This document shows, in pieces, positions 12,530-25,900 of a DNA stretch of 64,000 bases. Both the position numbers and the translations under genes were made by a program. The notes under the pieces are model-generated. The model was given only the letters and a program-made list of their open reading frames with translations. It searched no databases and was not told the DNA's origin. Source of the DNA: Anthoceros angustus (taxonomy: Eukaryota; Streptophyta; Anthocerotopsida; Anthocerotales; Anthocerotaceae); assembly GCA_010909165.1 (NCBI GenBank), contig MU008193.1, positions 353,631 through 417,630 on the forward strand, read 5' to 3'. Within the stretch, counting starts at the first letter, position 1; each line of letters begins with the position of its first letter.

Positions 12530-14490
12530 TAGCTTTAGGGCATAGGGTAGATAGATGAGGCATGTCTATGTGGACGTCCGATTTGTGCAACTTCTTATGT
12601 CGTCGGGCCGCCACATCCACAGACCTCAAGAAGACATATTTCCTCGATCGAATGATGTATTTCTTTCGTTTTGCCTTGTGCGCGCACAAGTTTGCGCCTC
12701 CTTGTTTGGCGCGCGCCACGCGCCTAGCCCCGCGGTATACAAAACATATAGAACCACACAAATTGCGAAACTCTTGCGAAATTATGGAAGAATTCGGTCC
12801 ATGCCTTCATCACATCCGACTTCGATTCGGCTGTCGCAACAAGAACCCGCGCGAGCAGCGGAACCGGGAATGCTTTTGGTGCATGTTTGATGATGATCCG
12901 GCACAAGGTCACCGTCGAAGGAGGACACCGTAGAGGATAGAAAGGTGATAGGGTATTCTTCATAGCTTTAGGGCATAGGGTAGATAGATGAGGCATGTCT
13001 ATGTGGACGTCCGATTTGTGCAACTTCTTATGTCGTGGGCTTCCGCCACATCCACGGACCTCAAGAAGACATATTTCCTCGATCGAATGATGTATTTACT
13101 TTTCGTTTTGCCTTGTGCGCACAAGTTTGCATACCCTTGTTTAGGCGCACTTACGCGCCCTTCCAGTATACAAAACATATAGAACCACACAAATTGCGAA
13201 ACTCGACATGCGAAATTATGGAAGAATTCGGTCCATGCCTTCATCACCGACAAAGTATCCATGCACACGAGTGCAAGGCGCCACCGATGTAAATGACCGG
13301 ACGAAGTGGTCCGGAGAATGCCGAATCCGATGGATGAACACCTACAAAACTCAACAAAACCAGCCCAACGGTTTTGCGGAATAGGGTTGGGATTTTTCCA
13401 AAACCCCTTTGACAGGAGAAAACCCCTTCCGAGCTTGGACAGTCGCGGCTGGCCGTGCCTTCTCTTATCAATTGGTTGTTTGACCACCGTCATTGCTTGC
13501 GAAGCAGGAGACATTGAGGATTTGGAAAGCTGCCAAAACCATTCCAAGATTTTGTTTATAGCGCATAGCTGAAGCGGATGGAAGAAGGCGAAAACAAATG
13601 GCCGACAAGGACATGGATGCGGTGGCGGTTTGAGTGCAGGTCTTGGACAAAGTGGCATATCGGTGGTGCATCGAGACATTTTGGATATGAAAGGATTTTG
13701 CCACAGGAGGTATACTCTTCTTTTCTGCGACCTCCCTCGAGGTTCTGAGGCATGTCTATGTGGACGTCCGATTTGTGCAACTTCTTATGTCGGGCTTCCG
13801 CCACATCCACGGACCTCCAAGAAGACATATTTCCTCGATCGAATGATGTATTTCGTTTTGCCTTGTGCGCGCTGTTGCATACCCTTGTTTAGTGCGCCTA
13901 GCCCCACTTGGTATACAAAACATATAGAACCACACAAATTGCGAAACTCGACATGCGAAATTATGGAAGAATTCGGTCACGGCCCTTCATCACACCGACA
14001 AAGTATCCATGCACACGAGTGCATGGCGCCACCGATGTAAATGACGGACGAAGTGGTCCGGGCCGAGAATGCCGAATCCGATGGATGAACACCTACAAAA
14101 CTCAACAAAACCAGCCCAACGGTTTTGCGGAATAGGGTTGGGATTTTTCCAAAACCCCTTTGACAGGAGAAAACCCCTTCGAGCAGACGTGTCTGCGGGC
14201 TGGCCGGCGCACTCTCTTATCAATTGGTTGTTTGACCACCGTCATTGCTTGCGGCAGGAGACATTGAGGATTTGGAAAGCTTGCCAAAACCATTCCAAGA
14301 TTTTGTTTATAGCGCATAGCTGGAAGCGGATGGAAGAAGAAAACAAATGGCCGACAAGGACATGGATGCGGTGGCGGTTTGAGTGCAGGTCTTGGACAAA
14401 GTGGCATATCGGTGGTGCATCGAGACATTTTGGATATGAAAGGATTTTGCCAGGAGGTATACTCTTCTTTTGCGACCTCCCTCGAGGTTC
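12530..14490. repeat. Tandem repeat, about 0.75-kb unit, two and a half copies
   Basis: The word GAGGCATGTCTATGTGGACG begins units near 12,555, 12,990 and 13,748. AACATATAGAACCACACAAA recurs near 12,745, 13,177 and 13,921. The two complete units (about 12,990-13,740 and 13,748-14,490) also share the stretch around the words CAACAAAACCAGCCCAACGG (13,353 and 14,105). The first unit is internally deleted. No coding capacity is supported. Confidence 0.8.
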
Positions 14491-14845
14491 TGGCGGCATG
14501 AGAATGACAAGGCTTTCGTTGAAGAAGAATTGAAAGAGCTCATCGCTCTTTCAGCGAGAAGACCACCGATGTGTTCGGATAATTCTTATGCATGGGGTGG
14601 ATGGGGTGATTCAAGCCGGGGAGGCTTTGAGGTCGTGGTGCGGGAAAGGAGTCATACCGGTATGGGAGAAAACCAACATCCCAATCAATGCTGGTGCCGC
14701 TGAAACAAAGGAATATTTGATGGAAGCGAAGGAAGACAGAGTCCAATGTCGGAAAAGCTCCTCTTTTGCGGCAAAGACATCAAGCAGTGCTCCCAAGAGT
14801 TATCCGACATGGACCGTGGTGAAGAAGGCGATTTACCACCGGTGA

Positions 14846-15110
14846 TAAGATGGTCGACGCCATATCGAAACACATGGGCTTATTAGGCATGTTGGTGAAC
14901 ATGTTCTCCAACGAAGACGACTAGATTGTTGACACTGCGGGATCGGGATCATTTTGGTGGCGGGATTCAGCGGAAAAGGAGCGTTGTGGCCATTGACAAA
15001 GGCACGATGCTCAATGTATATGTCTAGCAGTGAGCGGGTTGGAGCGGTGCCGGACGAGTTCGAAGAAATAACAACGATAAGTTTTCGCGGGGCCTGCAAG
15101 TTTTGGGCAA
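14846..15110 (+). pseudogene. Possible relic of a SAM-dependent DNA N4/N6-methylase domain
   Basis: One frame reads HMGLLGMLVNMFSNEDD, a stop, then IVDTAGSGSF. Another continues LVAGFSGKGALWPLTKARCS and PDEFEEITT. Together this resembles the end of an N4/N6 DNA methylase: a helix, then motif I (usually DPFAGSGS), then a strand ending before a conserved acidic residue. The motif-I Pro-Phe is missing, and at least one stop and one frameshift are needed. No catalytic (D/N/S)PP(Y/W) motif was found nearby. The match is short and from memory, so the call is tentative. Confidence 0.28.
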
Positions 15111-15832
15111 AGGAGATCCGTGCACGGAGGCATTGACAGAAAATGCAAGTGTATAGCTTGCTTGGAAAGAAGGTCGAGAATGAAGGACTTGACACTCAGA
15201 CGACCCGTTGAAGACCAAGCGCATTGACAATATGGGATGAAAGCGGCACACTACCACCAGACAACAGAGGCTCGACGTTTTCGCTTTGCAGTTGAAGGTG
15301 ATGACTTTGGTGACACGGAAAGGCGTGATTTGGAAAATGTAGAAAGCGGTGCAGTTCGGAGCTCAATTTGGTTGAAGTAGATGACCCTTTGGGTAGCAGG
15401 ACTTGTAGGCGTGAGGGGCTCTGTCCAGGTTGACGGTATAATTCCGTTTTGACTCTTCGTGGAAAATGCCCGAATTTGATTTGAATGCATATTACGTGTT
15501 TTGGACCCATAGTCTTTGGCACTCTGCCCTTTCCCCAGTATGTCTGGAAGCACGGACGACCGCGACCAAACAAAAGTGTGCATACATGGAAAAAACCTCT
15601 ATTTTACTTACATTGTTCTAAGTGGAACTGCCATTAAGCACATCTCTTTTAAAAACACGTGTTTTGCATGATATGAGAAAGGGGTGGCAACCTCCGCCCA
15701 AAGCGCAAAAGAGGCTTTCAAGAATCCGCCGATATTGCGCGGACTCTGTTTCAACTATGAGTCTAGATGCCAAAATCGTTGAACATCGAGCTGCACGCAG
15801 AGACGAACTAGGACACGCGGTGCCTGGAGACG

Positions 15833-16375
15833 GTGGCAATGGTTGCCGAAGATGCTACTGTGGAAGCAATCGTGGAGGGGATGACTGGTCTAGACACAAA
15901 GTTGGTTGGGTTTAACAAGAACCTAGAAGTGGCTGCCAACTTTCTCGAACCCACACCCAGGAGATTGAAGGGCGAATGGCGGAAGGTTAAAGAATCACGA
16001 GAGATGTCTACGTATGATAGCAAGAGCGAGGATGAAGAGCCAGCAAAGAACCGGGCTTCAAGGGGGCCAGGGGTTACTCGCGGGCGCAGACGGGGCGGTG
16101 GCAAAAAAAGAGATGCAATGCAGGTGTTCACAATGGCCACGCTTGGTTCCGATGACCATGGAAGAGCATGGAGTAGCCAGGTGAGCGCGAGCAAGTATGG
16201 TCATGGGTGCACACCTTCCCCAGTATCGGGGTGGCCCAAAACCCTTGCTGCCACAACTAGGGCAAAGGCCACCACCACATGCTCGGGATTTGATGGTGTA
16301 GGGCAGGAGTCACGGTACAAGGATAGGGTTTGTGATGAAAATGCCTCGGAGGAGGAGTGTTTGTGCGACAAATAG
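15833..16375 (+). CDS. Hypothetical reading frame, unrecognised
   Basis: A 180-residue frame, acidic and basic by turns, with an Arg/Gly-rich patch (TRGRRRGGGKKRD at about residues 80-92) after a Ser/Asp/Glu-rich run. I recognise no domain. A further protein-like stretch in other frames follows to about 17,010 (near 16,900 a segment rich in Pro, Glu and Lys) and ends at a GTAAGT-like donor near 17,012, so this may be the decayed end of a multi-exon gene. It could equally be mobile-element sequence. Confidence 0.25.
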   Translation: MAMVAEDATVEAIVEGMTGLDTKLVGFNKNLEVAANFLEPTPRRLKGEWRKVKESREMSTYDSKSEDEEPAKNRASRGPGVTRGRRRGGGKKRDAMQVFTMATLGSDDHGRAWSSQVSASKYGHGCTPSPVSGWPKTLAATTRAKATTTCSGFDGVGQESRYKDRVCDENASEEECLCDK

Positions 16376-17014
16376 AAAGACATTGAGTCCAACTCAGACA
16401 TCGAGAGGAAGGACGCTGCAAAGTGAGGCAGTCAAGCCGGGTCTATGCCCCAGGGCGTTATGGATAATGTTTGACTTCACATGCAGAAGGTGCTGGCGAG
16501 TGAAAAGCACAAGCGACACTCCCGATGTTGGACGATGCGAACCTGGTTACCCTCGTCGGTAACCATGTTGCCCTGGTGGATCATGATGAGGGGCCGGATA
16601 CTTATGTTCAGCGCCCGACCTTTGAGAAGGAATAGTGTGGTGTGTTGTAGCCGTGTATCAGGCAGTAAGAAAAAATCAACTGTGTAGGCCAATTTCGTAC
16701 GCCATGTAAAGATTGTCGAAACTGAGAACCCTGCTATTGGAGATGCCGCTATAGAGCCTCCCCATGCTAACAAGGTGTATGTTGAATGTGGTGTCTGCCC
16801 TGACCTTGAAGATTATGTTGCCATGACTCCAGATGACTTGCGTAGGGTATGGAGTTTGAGCATCTTCCTCATGATGAAGATGTTTTGAGGAAGATGCTGA
16901 CACCCTTCCACCTGAATGCCGCGATGTGGAGATGAAGGGCAAGAGGGGCCCAAAGCGGAAGAGGGTTCACGATATCTGTTACGAAGTGCTGCCCGAATAT
17001 TTGCACCCTTTTGG

Positions 17015-18898
17015 TAAGTACGCTAAATTACAGTCAATGTAATTTTTAGCGTAACAGCCCGACAGAGGCCTGTTTGCAACGTGAAATTCAAGTTCGATTT
17101 AACAGTCTTGAAATAGCCATAATTTCCATGATTGATTATCCAGGAAGAATCAAGCTTGCTATCCATGCCCTGTTTGCCAAGCCTAGTTCAACTCTGGATT
17201 AGGCCTGATTCAATCTTGATTTTGGGTTGATTTCTAGACTGATTTTCAGGCCCGAATTTTAGGCTTCAATCAGGCTAGATTTCCCATGTTGATTTCAAGC
17301 TTGAACACAAGTCTGAACACTTAAGCTTGAATTTTAAGCTGGAAGATGTAGTCATGTATTTTCAAGCTTGAATTAGCTACCTTGATTCTTTCACCACAGA
17401 ACCCTAAACTTTGCTGCTGCTATAGTACTAACCTTGTTGTTGTTGTTGCTCTTGTGTTTCAAGGTTCATCTACTGTGGGAGTCCCTCGTACTTGTCCGTG
17501 AAGGACAGAGTCCATTTTGCGGTCTGATACATATGCAATCCACTCATATATCCCTTTTGGAAATAGATACAAACCATCCAGCTGCATATTGAGACATGTA
17601 TCAGGCACACTATGACTGGGCCAAGGGAGTTTCAACCTATTGTCCTGCAGTTTTTTAGCACTAATTTGAAGCATTGGGGAAACAATGTTAAAAATGAGGC
17701 ACATTATCTTTTGCAGGCTTGGGAGAAAGTCTAAGGCCCATAACCAGCAAAAACTGGCTGCCATGAGTAGGATAAAGGAGGTAGGAAGCAATACATATTC
17801 ATGCTCCATTTCCTCTCCTCCATTTTTTAACATGACTAATGGTTGCCTTTTAGCAGTTGGACTATTATTGGGGCTCTGCCATAGAGGTTCGGTACTAGTG
17901 GAGAAACAGAGAGTATACCTTGTGGAATATAGGGATGAGCTAGAGATTAGAATACATTAGGATGTAGGGGCGGTCTGGTTAGGAGAGTAGATTCAAGCCA
18001 TATTTTGTAAACAAATTCCCAAACCCCTTAAATCCCTCTCCCCTTCTCTCCCCTCCTCTCTTCCCCTCCCCCATTCTTTCTTCTCCATTTTACTACAAGC
18101 CCTTGTCTTTTACAACTGCATTTTGAACCACTGTTCACTTTACTATGCTACTTTTACTACAGATATTTTCCTACTGCCTTTACTTTCCAGGCGCTTTACT
18201 ACATACGATTTACTACAGGAGTTAGCAAATATCAGTTAGCAAACCACAGAGAATTAACTTCAATTAATAGACCATGGTTACTCAATTCCAGTTAACAAAC
18301 CATGATTTATTAACACAAATTAATAAACCATGGATTTTTAACTGGTGGTTTAGGTTTGATGGTTTATTAATTAGCCATGGTTAAAACTATTGTAACCCAG
18401 TAGTAATCTAATGTAGAAAAATATGTAGGAAAGTAAACTGTAGGTACTCTGACTAACCTGTGAACGGTGTACATGATTAGAATATATCGTATAGTACCTG
18501 CTCCCACTACTGAAGTTGAAGGCCTGTCGAAGTGGTTCTAGGATACGTGCACGCTTGAGTAGGCTGCACTGTCCTTTGATTGCCATGGATTTCCTGTCTG
18601 CTTTGCTTGTCCCTTCTTAGCAGGGGAGGGGTTTTCTTCCCTTCCGCACGTTTTCGGCCCCGTGTATAACATACCTTTGTTCTCTTTGCTTGGGGACTTT
18701 TGTAATTCTCGTTTTATGCTTATAAAGTCTCAAAATCTAGCCAAAAAAACATAGATGGTAATGTTGTGGTTACCATATGATCACATAGCGTGATTGTGGG
18801 TAATGGCATGTGGTGGTAGTTGTTCTGAATAATATTTTGAAGTAAAGTTTTTAGTAAATATTCTCCATCAGATTTATATAAACCTCAGTTAATGGAGG
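17015..18898. other. Intergenic, AT-richer
   Basis: No gene is supported. Contents are short imperfect repeats built on AAGCTTGAAT and TTGATT words (17,080-17,390), a pyrimidine-rich run (18,025-18,085), and clustered AACCATGG/TTAATAAACC words in both orientations (18,230-18,390) that could fold. Confidence 0.4.
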
Positions 18899-19125
18899 CG
18901 TGGAAGAAGAAGAAGAAGAATTTTATTTAAGTCCACTAAGGACGGATTTCCATCATGGGACTTGGTACTTAACAACTTGTACCATGGTGTGCCTAAGCTA
19001 CTTGTACCAAGGGCATCCACTTCCTTCAGGCACCCCATCTAAGTACCGATATAAGCGCAGGATGCTTTTTATCACGACGTTCTTATAAATGTGTGTCCAT
19101 TCGGCCTACGCCAATTGGACACACA
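18899..19125 (-). repeat. 5S-rRNA-like SINE, copy 1
   Basis: Read on the minus strand, the element runs from a TGTGTCC hairpin (19,091-19,125), through a 5S-like segment containing CGGTACTTAGATGGGGTGCC, to a (TTC)n tail at 18,901-18,918. The same consensus occurs near 55.2, 60.9, 62.97 and 63.13 kb. In better-kept copies the 5S-like segment runs AAGAAC, GTTATTAAGCATC, GCTTGG, GTACTTAGATGGGGTGC, GGGAA. This follows the order and spacing of plant 5S rRNA (AGAAC, AGTTAAGCGTGC, TTGGG, GTACTAGGATGGGTGAC, GGGAA), including the region of its internal promoter. Confidence 0.65.
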
Positions 19126-19915
19126 TGAAGGCGGTGAGTGTTGCAGCACATCCAACGGAAAGTCAGAGAGCAAATAGCATCGAGAAAAAGGTCTTGAAGA
19201 GGGCTTCCAAGTTCCTGGAGGCAGGTCGGCCCCCGGCGGCCACGGCCGGGTCCCGTGGTCCATGGAGCCATTAAGGGAGCGACGACATGCCGGGGCCCGG
19301 GTTGCCCCGTCACGGCGCTGGGCCCGGACGACGCGGTTTGGGCGACGAATAACCGGTTGCCTAGGTTTGTGGACCCTTCGAGTCGGGGCTTGGGACGTCA
19401 CGGGCCACGGCACAGACGTGGGGTGGGCCCGGGCAGTCCACGTTGCAGTGTTTCCTGGTGAGTAGGTGACGCCTCTATCAGCATGGAACACACGGGTGTG
19501 TATTCTGAAATTTGTAAAGGTGCATATAAGGCATCCTGTATATCATCTCCCTGTATATGTACCTGGGCTGCGGCAGTTTGCACGAGCCAAGAGCATGCGG
19601 AAGCGGAATCATCTCCAGTGTCATGTACAGTGATGGATACAGCCGCCCCTGGACCTGCACCTGCATCGATGTGTAGCGGCCTGGGAGGCTGCTGCTCCTG
19701 CTGCTCACAGCCCACTGGTTTCTCATCACCTTTGATGCCGTACAGGCGGTGGGGACAATCACTCCTCAGGACGGTGCCGGTCCTGGCGCAGGATTCTTCC
19801 TGTGAGGAATACTGACATATGCGCCAGACGCACCGCAGAAGTGGAGACGAGGCTGGTAGGTGGCTTTCATTCCCGGACAAGTACCTGCCGCCTAACTCTC
19901 TATCAGCAAATAAAC

Positions 19916-20562
19916 GCGCGTGCTCACCGTACCGCTCGTGTGGCACAAGCCCTGATGCACATCCGATGCACCGGGCGGCCGGCTTCTCTCTCCCTTCTCG
20001 GGGACCAACCCTCTGGCAACTGGTTCTCTGTTCAGTGTCCCACGGCTATGTCCTGCTGAGTGCCTAAGACACAAGTGGTACGCTCTGCTGAGCGCCTTTG
20101 TTCTGCTGGTTTCACTATGTCACGAAACACATCCAAGCTCATGGGCTCATGTGGATCGCCGAATGTGCCAGGCTCCGGAGTCTGCACTTGCAAAGTGTCT
20201 GGCCAATGTGCCACTGTGTTCACATAGCAGGCTTGCGGAAACGTGAGCTCGCGTGATGAGCTCTCTTCTGGTCGATATGCCCTTGTGATCACATCGCAGG
20301 CTTGCGGAAACGAGAGCTCGCCTGATGAGCTCCTCCCCGTCATGCTTCGTACTTGCAATGCCAATTAGGTTTAAAAATGCTCATTCTCCCGCGCATGACG
20401 AACTGGAACACGGGATTGATGAACTCGTTGAACACTGCGGACGGTGGAAAAAGAGCCAGTTGCCGGATGAGGGTTGGTCGGTGGGAAGGGAAAGAGGATA
20501 CCGGCAGCACGGTGCATCGGAGTTTGTGCCACACGAGCGGTAGGGTGAGCAGGGGCGCGACG
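19916..20562. repeat. Inverted repeat with 0.4-kb spacer, plus a 72-bp tandem duplication
   Basis: Arm 1 (about 19,916-20,040) and the reverse complement of arm 2 (about 20,440-20,562) share ACCGCTCGTGTGGCACAA, GATGCACCG, GACCAACCCTC and GGCAACTGG in the same order, roughly 75-80 percent by eye. In the spacer the word GCAGGCTTGCGGAAACG occurs twice, 72 bp apart (near 20,227 and 20,299), each followed by a GAGCTCGC/TGATGAGCTC block. No coding sequence is supported in 19,130-21,240. Confidence 0.65.
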
Positions 20563-21241
20563 GGACAGAAGTATGTACCAGACGATTACAACTTTCCAGT
20601 CCTTTTCTTACATATACTACACGATGGAGTTGATTCCATTCCCTGGAGGCTCTTCCAGCCAGAGTAAAATGCAAAGCTCTTCTCTTCCAACAGACTCTCA
20701 GACGACTGTTCCCACAGAACTCAAGCTACAGCAGCATGCATGTCTACTGCCCGTCATAAACTCTCTGCAACTTTTGCCCGTGACGAAGACCTCCAGCAGT
20801 TTCCACTCGGCCCCTTCGGACTCGAGAGCGTGAAACGAAGACGACGGGAGAGGAATTTGATACACCTCCCCAAGGATTCCTCCTACGTACGCCCAGTAAT
20901 TTGGGTCCTGGTCGGTGCCTTGTGATCAGCACCAATAAACAATGACCTTTCCGTGAAACAGGAGCTTGAGGATTCGCCGGAGCTGTTGGATACCATAACA
21001 CATGGTGCTTAGCCCCTTGTCATGTGGGCAGATAGTACCAAGCGCACCCAAGCAATGTTTCCCCGTGCTCAAGATGTGCTGACCCACCAAGATTATGGTG
21101 GGGTCACCCTGACTTCACCTATTCTGAAGTCTCCCCCGCCATACACTGCCTGGGCCCGTCATTCTGGACCTGCCGTCCAAGGACAAGGCAAGAGCATGTC
21201 GAACGCCATTCATATCTTTCTCTCATATCTTTCTTTCTCAC

Positions 21242-22942
21242 TCAGGCATACGTGCACGGCATGGATGCAAAGCAGGGTAACCAACTATATAGCTTGATCT
21301 CCTCGCTATTGAACACGGGGAATTTTATTGCAGTCTTTGCCTCTTCAGCCGTTCCAGAGCTCCCATCGGAGCCAGGCCTCCATACACGGCATCTGGAACT
21401 GGTTTTTCAGCTACATCAACCTTTGGCTCATCCTCCTCTTCACTTTCGTCTTCAAGTGCAATCTCATCCGGGTTTGCAACCACCTTCGGTTCTTCAGCCT
21501 GGCCAACCGTCTCTACTCCACTACTCACAAAGCCCATCACCCGAGTTCCTTCTCCAGGCCGTCTTGGGTTGCTCTGTGCAGCTATTTGCTCTCAGAACCG
21601 CCATCTCATCTTCAGGAACCCCAGCCGCTTAAGAGTATCCACAGCTTCTTCTCTTGTCGACTTTCCTTGGTCAGCTTGCATCAAATATTCCGGCAATATG
21701 AAGTGCATCTGTTTCACGTCCACAGGAAATTAGATACTGCGCAAAAACTCAACCGTTTCACCAGCAACAGAGGTGGATAGCTAGCTCCGTCAAATTACTT
21801 GCCAACCAAATGACTTACTTGACTGTAGCTGGCAGTAACACTCCTCTTTATCCGCTGCATTTCTCTAAACGTGTCCTCATTGCCATGTGCCACTTCAAAA
21901 TCATTCCACTTGTTCCAGAACTCTGAATCTGACCTTGGATCAGCCATCTGTGATGCGTGCACGTAAATGGCCCAAGCTCGATCTATTTCGCCAAGATTTT
22001 GCTCAAGCTCTGCATACTTTAGGCACATGATCTTCACATCCTTGTCAGGTAGCCCTGACTCAATGGCTTGCTGCAAAATCACTAGTGTATTAGATACATC
22101 ACAACTAGGAATCGAGGGCTAGGCCTGCACATCACCAGCAGTTCAAGCAATGCGTGTTTCCAGAGTTCCCCAAATGAGGGCCAAATGGAAGTAGTCAAAC
22201 CTCATAGATGTCTCGCGTCTTGGGGACACCTAAAAACTCTGCTGCCCTTGAGATATAGATTTCATAGATGCTCATCTTCTCGGTGTCTGGGACAGCCTTT
22301 GTAGCCCGGTCGTATACGGTCATGGCATGTCGAGCCAGACCATAGTCCTCTTCTAGTTTTGCGTACTGTAGATACAGAGGTTTTGCATCCTCTGCAGGGA
22401 CCTGACAAAAGTTCACAAAAAGAGTTAGCTCGTAGCACTTCACCCACTTTGCAAAAGCCGAACCACTTAACCACACAAGACAAGTTTACCTTTTCAGAGC
22501 CTGCTCAAACAAATCACGTGCCCTTTCTAGCTTCTTTCCACCATAGCGCTTTGTAAACTTGGACAAGTATGTGACCCAAATCACGAACATGCGGGTATTT
22601 GAATACTTGCACACCTCTTTCATAAACTCGAAAAGCATCTTCAAATATTTATGCTCCTGATGTAAGGACACAATAATTGTCAGCTCAAATCCATTGACAA
22701 CTTTCAGGAGTAGAAGAACGTAATGAGTAAAGTGTTTGAACCAAACCTCAAGCAGCAAAGCATAATTGATTATGATTTGCGCGTGGCAATCCGCAGATCT
22801 AATAAGCAGCTCTAGTGGACTCCAAAGTCCCAAGGCTCTCTTCAAGGTCCACGTAGAATGTCCACAGCTTCAAAGACCTAAAGAGCTTCATCTGAACTGG
22901 CTCTTCACCATCTGCAGCAACTGTAAGCAGCCCACAAGCACA
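21242..22942 (-). repeat. SYF1 3' segment, tandem copy A (distal)
   Basis: This 1.7-kb segment, from the exon encoding LKLWTFYVDLEESLG to the C-terminal tail, is a tandem copy of 22,943-24,650. Private lesions are a 2-base deletion near 22,580 (RD-W segment) and small deletions in the last exon near 21,590 and 21,626. The nonsense codon of copy B is absent here: copy A keeps HGNEDTF. Confidence 0.88.
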
Positions 22943-25900
22943 GGCATACGTGCACGGCATGGATGCAAAGCAGGGTAACCAACTAAATAGCTTGATCTCC
23001 TCGCTATTGAACACGGGGAATTTTGTTGCAGTCTTTGCCTCTTCAGCCGTTCCAGAGCTCCCATCGGAGCCAGGCCTCCATACACGGCATCTGGAACTGG
23101 TTTTTCAGCTACATCAACCTTTAGCTCATCCTCCTCTTCACTTTCATCTTCTAGTGCAATCTCATCCGGGTTTGCAACCACCTTCGGTTCTTTAGCCTGG
23201 CCAACCGTCTCTACTCCACTACTCACAAAGCCCATCACCCGAGTTGCTTCTCCAGGCCGTCTTGGGTTGCTCTGTGCAGCTATTTGCCTCTCTAGAACCG
23301 CCATCTCATCTTCAGGAACGCCAGCCTGCTTAAGAGTAACCACAGCCTCTTCTCTTGTCGACTTTCCTTGGTTAGCTTGCATCAAATATTCCGGCAATAT
23401 GAAGTGCATCTGTTTCACGTCCCACAGGGAAATTAGACACTGCGCAAAAACTCTGACCGTCTCACCAGCAACAGAGGTGGATAGCTAGCTCCGTCAAATT
23501 ATTTGCCAACCAAATGACTTACTTGACTGTAGCTGGCAGTAACACTCCTCTTTATCCGCTGCATTTCTCTAAACGTGTCCTAATTGCCATGCCCCACTTC
23601 AAAATCACTCCACTTGTTCCAGAACTCTGAATCTGACCTTGGATCAGCCATCTGTGATGCAAGCACGTAAATGGCCCAAGCTCGATCTAGTTCTCCAAGA
23701 TTTTGCTCAAGCTCCGCATGCTGTAGGCCCATGATCTTCACATCCTTGTCAGGCAGCCCTGACTCAATAGCGTGCTGCAAAATCACTAGTGTATTAGATA
23801 CATCACACACTTAGGAATCGAGTGCTATGCCTGCACATCACCAGCAGTTCAAGCGATGCGTGTTTCCAGAGTTCCCCAAATGAGGGCCAAATGGAAGTAC
23901 TCAGACCTCATAGATGTCTCGCGTCTTTGGGACACCTACAAACTCTGCTGCCCTTGAGATATAGATTTCATACATGCTCAGCTTCTCAGTGTCTGGGACA
24001 GCCTTTGTAGCCCGGTGATATACGGTCATGGCATGTCGAGCCACACCATAGTCCTCTTCTAGTTTCACGTACTGCAGATACAGAGGTTTTGCATCCTCTG
24101 CAGGGACCTGACAAAAGTTCACAAAAAGAGTTAGCTCGTTGCACTTCACCCACTTTGCAAGAGCCAAACCACCTAACCACACAAGACAAGTTTACCTTTT
24201 CAGAATCCTGCTCAAACAAATCACGTGCCCTTTCTAGCTTCTTTCCACCATAGCGCTTTGTAAACTTGGACAAGCATGTGACCCACATATCACGAACATG
24301 CAGATATTTGAATACCTGCACACCTCTTTCATAAACTCGAAAAGCATCTTCAAAATACTTATGCTCCTGGTGTAAGGACACAATGTTTGTCAGCTCAAAT
24401 CCCATTGACAACTTTCAGGAGTAGAAGAACGTAATGAGTAAAGAGTGTTTGAACCAAACCTCGAGCAGCAAAGCATAATTAATTATGATTTGCAGCGTGG
24501 CAATCCGCAGATCTAATAAGCAGCTCTAGTGGACTCCACAGTCCCAAGGCTCTCTTCAAGGTCCACGTAGAATGTCCACAGCTTCAAAGACCTAAAGCGC
24601 TTCATCTGAACTGGCTCTTCGCCATCTGCAGCAACTGCAAGCAGCCCATAAGCACAAGGCATATTACACAACAATATATAAACTCCTCATGTCCAAGTTT
24701 ATGTGCATGACTAGCCGCCCAGAAGTGCTTACCTTTCCTCTTCACTGCAGCATTAGGCTCAGCAGTTGCACGTCTCATTAGTTCCAGAGCACCGTTGAAG
24801 TTATTATGCCTCAGTTCAGTTTCTATCCAGTGACATCACAAGGTGGCCAGATCATCAACCATCTTGTAGTTAACCAGCACAGCCTTATAAAAAATCATCC
24901 TTCCACTCTGAAGATCGTTGTGGGCTTCATACAAATGGGCAAAGGCCATCCATAGAGTATGTGGCATGCCCACAGCTTCAAATGGGTCCACCGTCTTGAC
25001 AGCTTCTGTGAATGTAAGGATCTGCTTGGCTGGGTTCTCCTTGAAAAGCTTCGCTCTCTTATGCCATTCATGCACATTGTGTGGATTTTGCCTGAGGAGA
25101 ACACTGCTAACCAGTTCTCACCGGCGATTCATCAAGTGTTCTAACCTGGCCAGCCTTATGCTCTCCTCAAATTGAGTGTACGCATAAAAAATGAGAGTGA
25201 AATCTCTCACAGTTATTACAGTCATCATTCCCTCTTCATACACATCTCTGGCTTTCTCAAGAAAGCTTCTACGGATGTCGTAGTCTGCAAGAGCTGTCCA
25301 AAGTTGACCTACCTCATCAGTGAACTTGCGAATCCCACCACGAATGATAGCATCGACCGGCAAGCCTAAAACATCTCGCGCATGGGTGGTGAGCAAGTGG
25401 CACAACTCCAGCCATAGCTGGTGCCTGGTCTTTGCCTTTCACAGACTGAAAGGTCTCATTATTCAGACACTGCGCCAACCTCTCCGCTACCTCCTGCCAC
25501 CTCTTCGCAGACACCAAATACTCTATGAAATCCTCCACATGGTTGGGGTCGAACTTTAAATACCGCCTGTACACACGCAGAGAGGTCTCAATCGGCACAC
25601 CCTGCTGGCTCACAAATTTCAGATACGGTTCACAAATCCTGTCATACCGCGTCACAGGCAGCGAGCACAAAGCCCTGTCAAACGTCCTCCGGGTCCGGGT
25701 GACCAGCTTCTGCTCCACCAAAATCTAGAGGTACAAAGCCCAAATGCGCAGCATTTTGTGCATCGTCACCCTATGTAGCCCTCTCGAAGATGCTGTTAAG
25801 TGCGTCGTACTGCTGGAGCGTGGGAGGCAGCCCGGGCACAGCCTCCATCCTCTCCCTCAAGTTAAGCATACCACAGCTTGTAGCTCCCAGGCAGGGCCTT

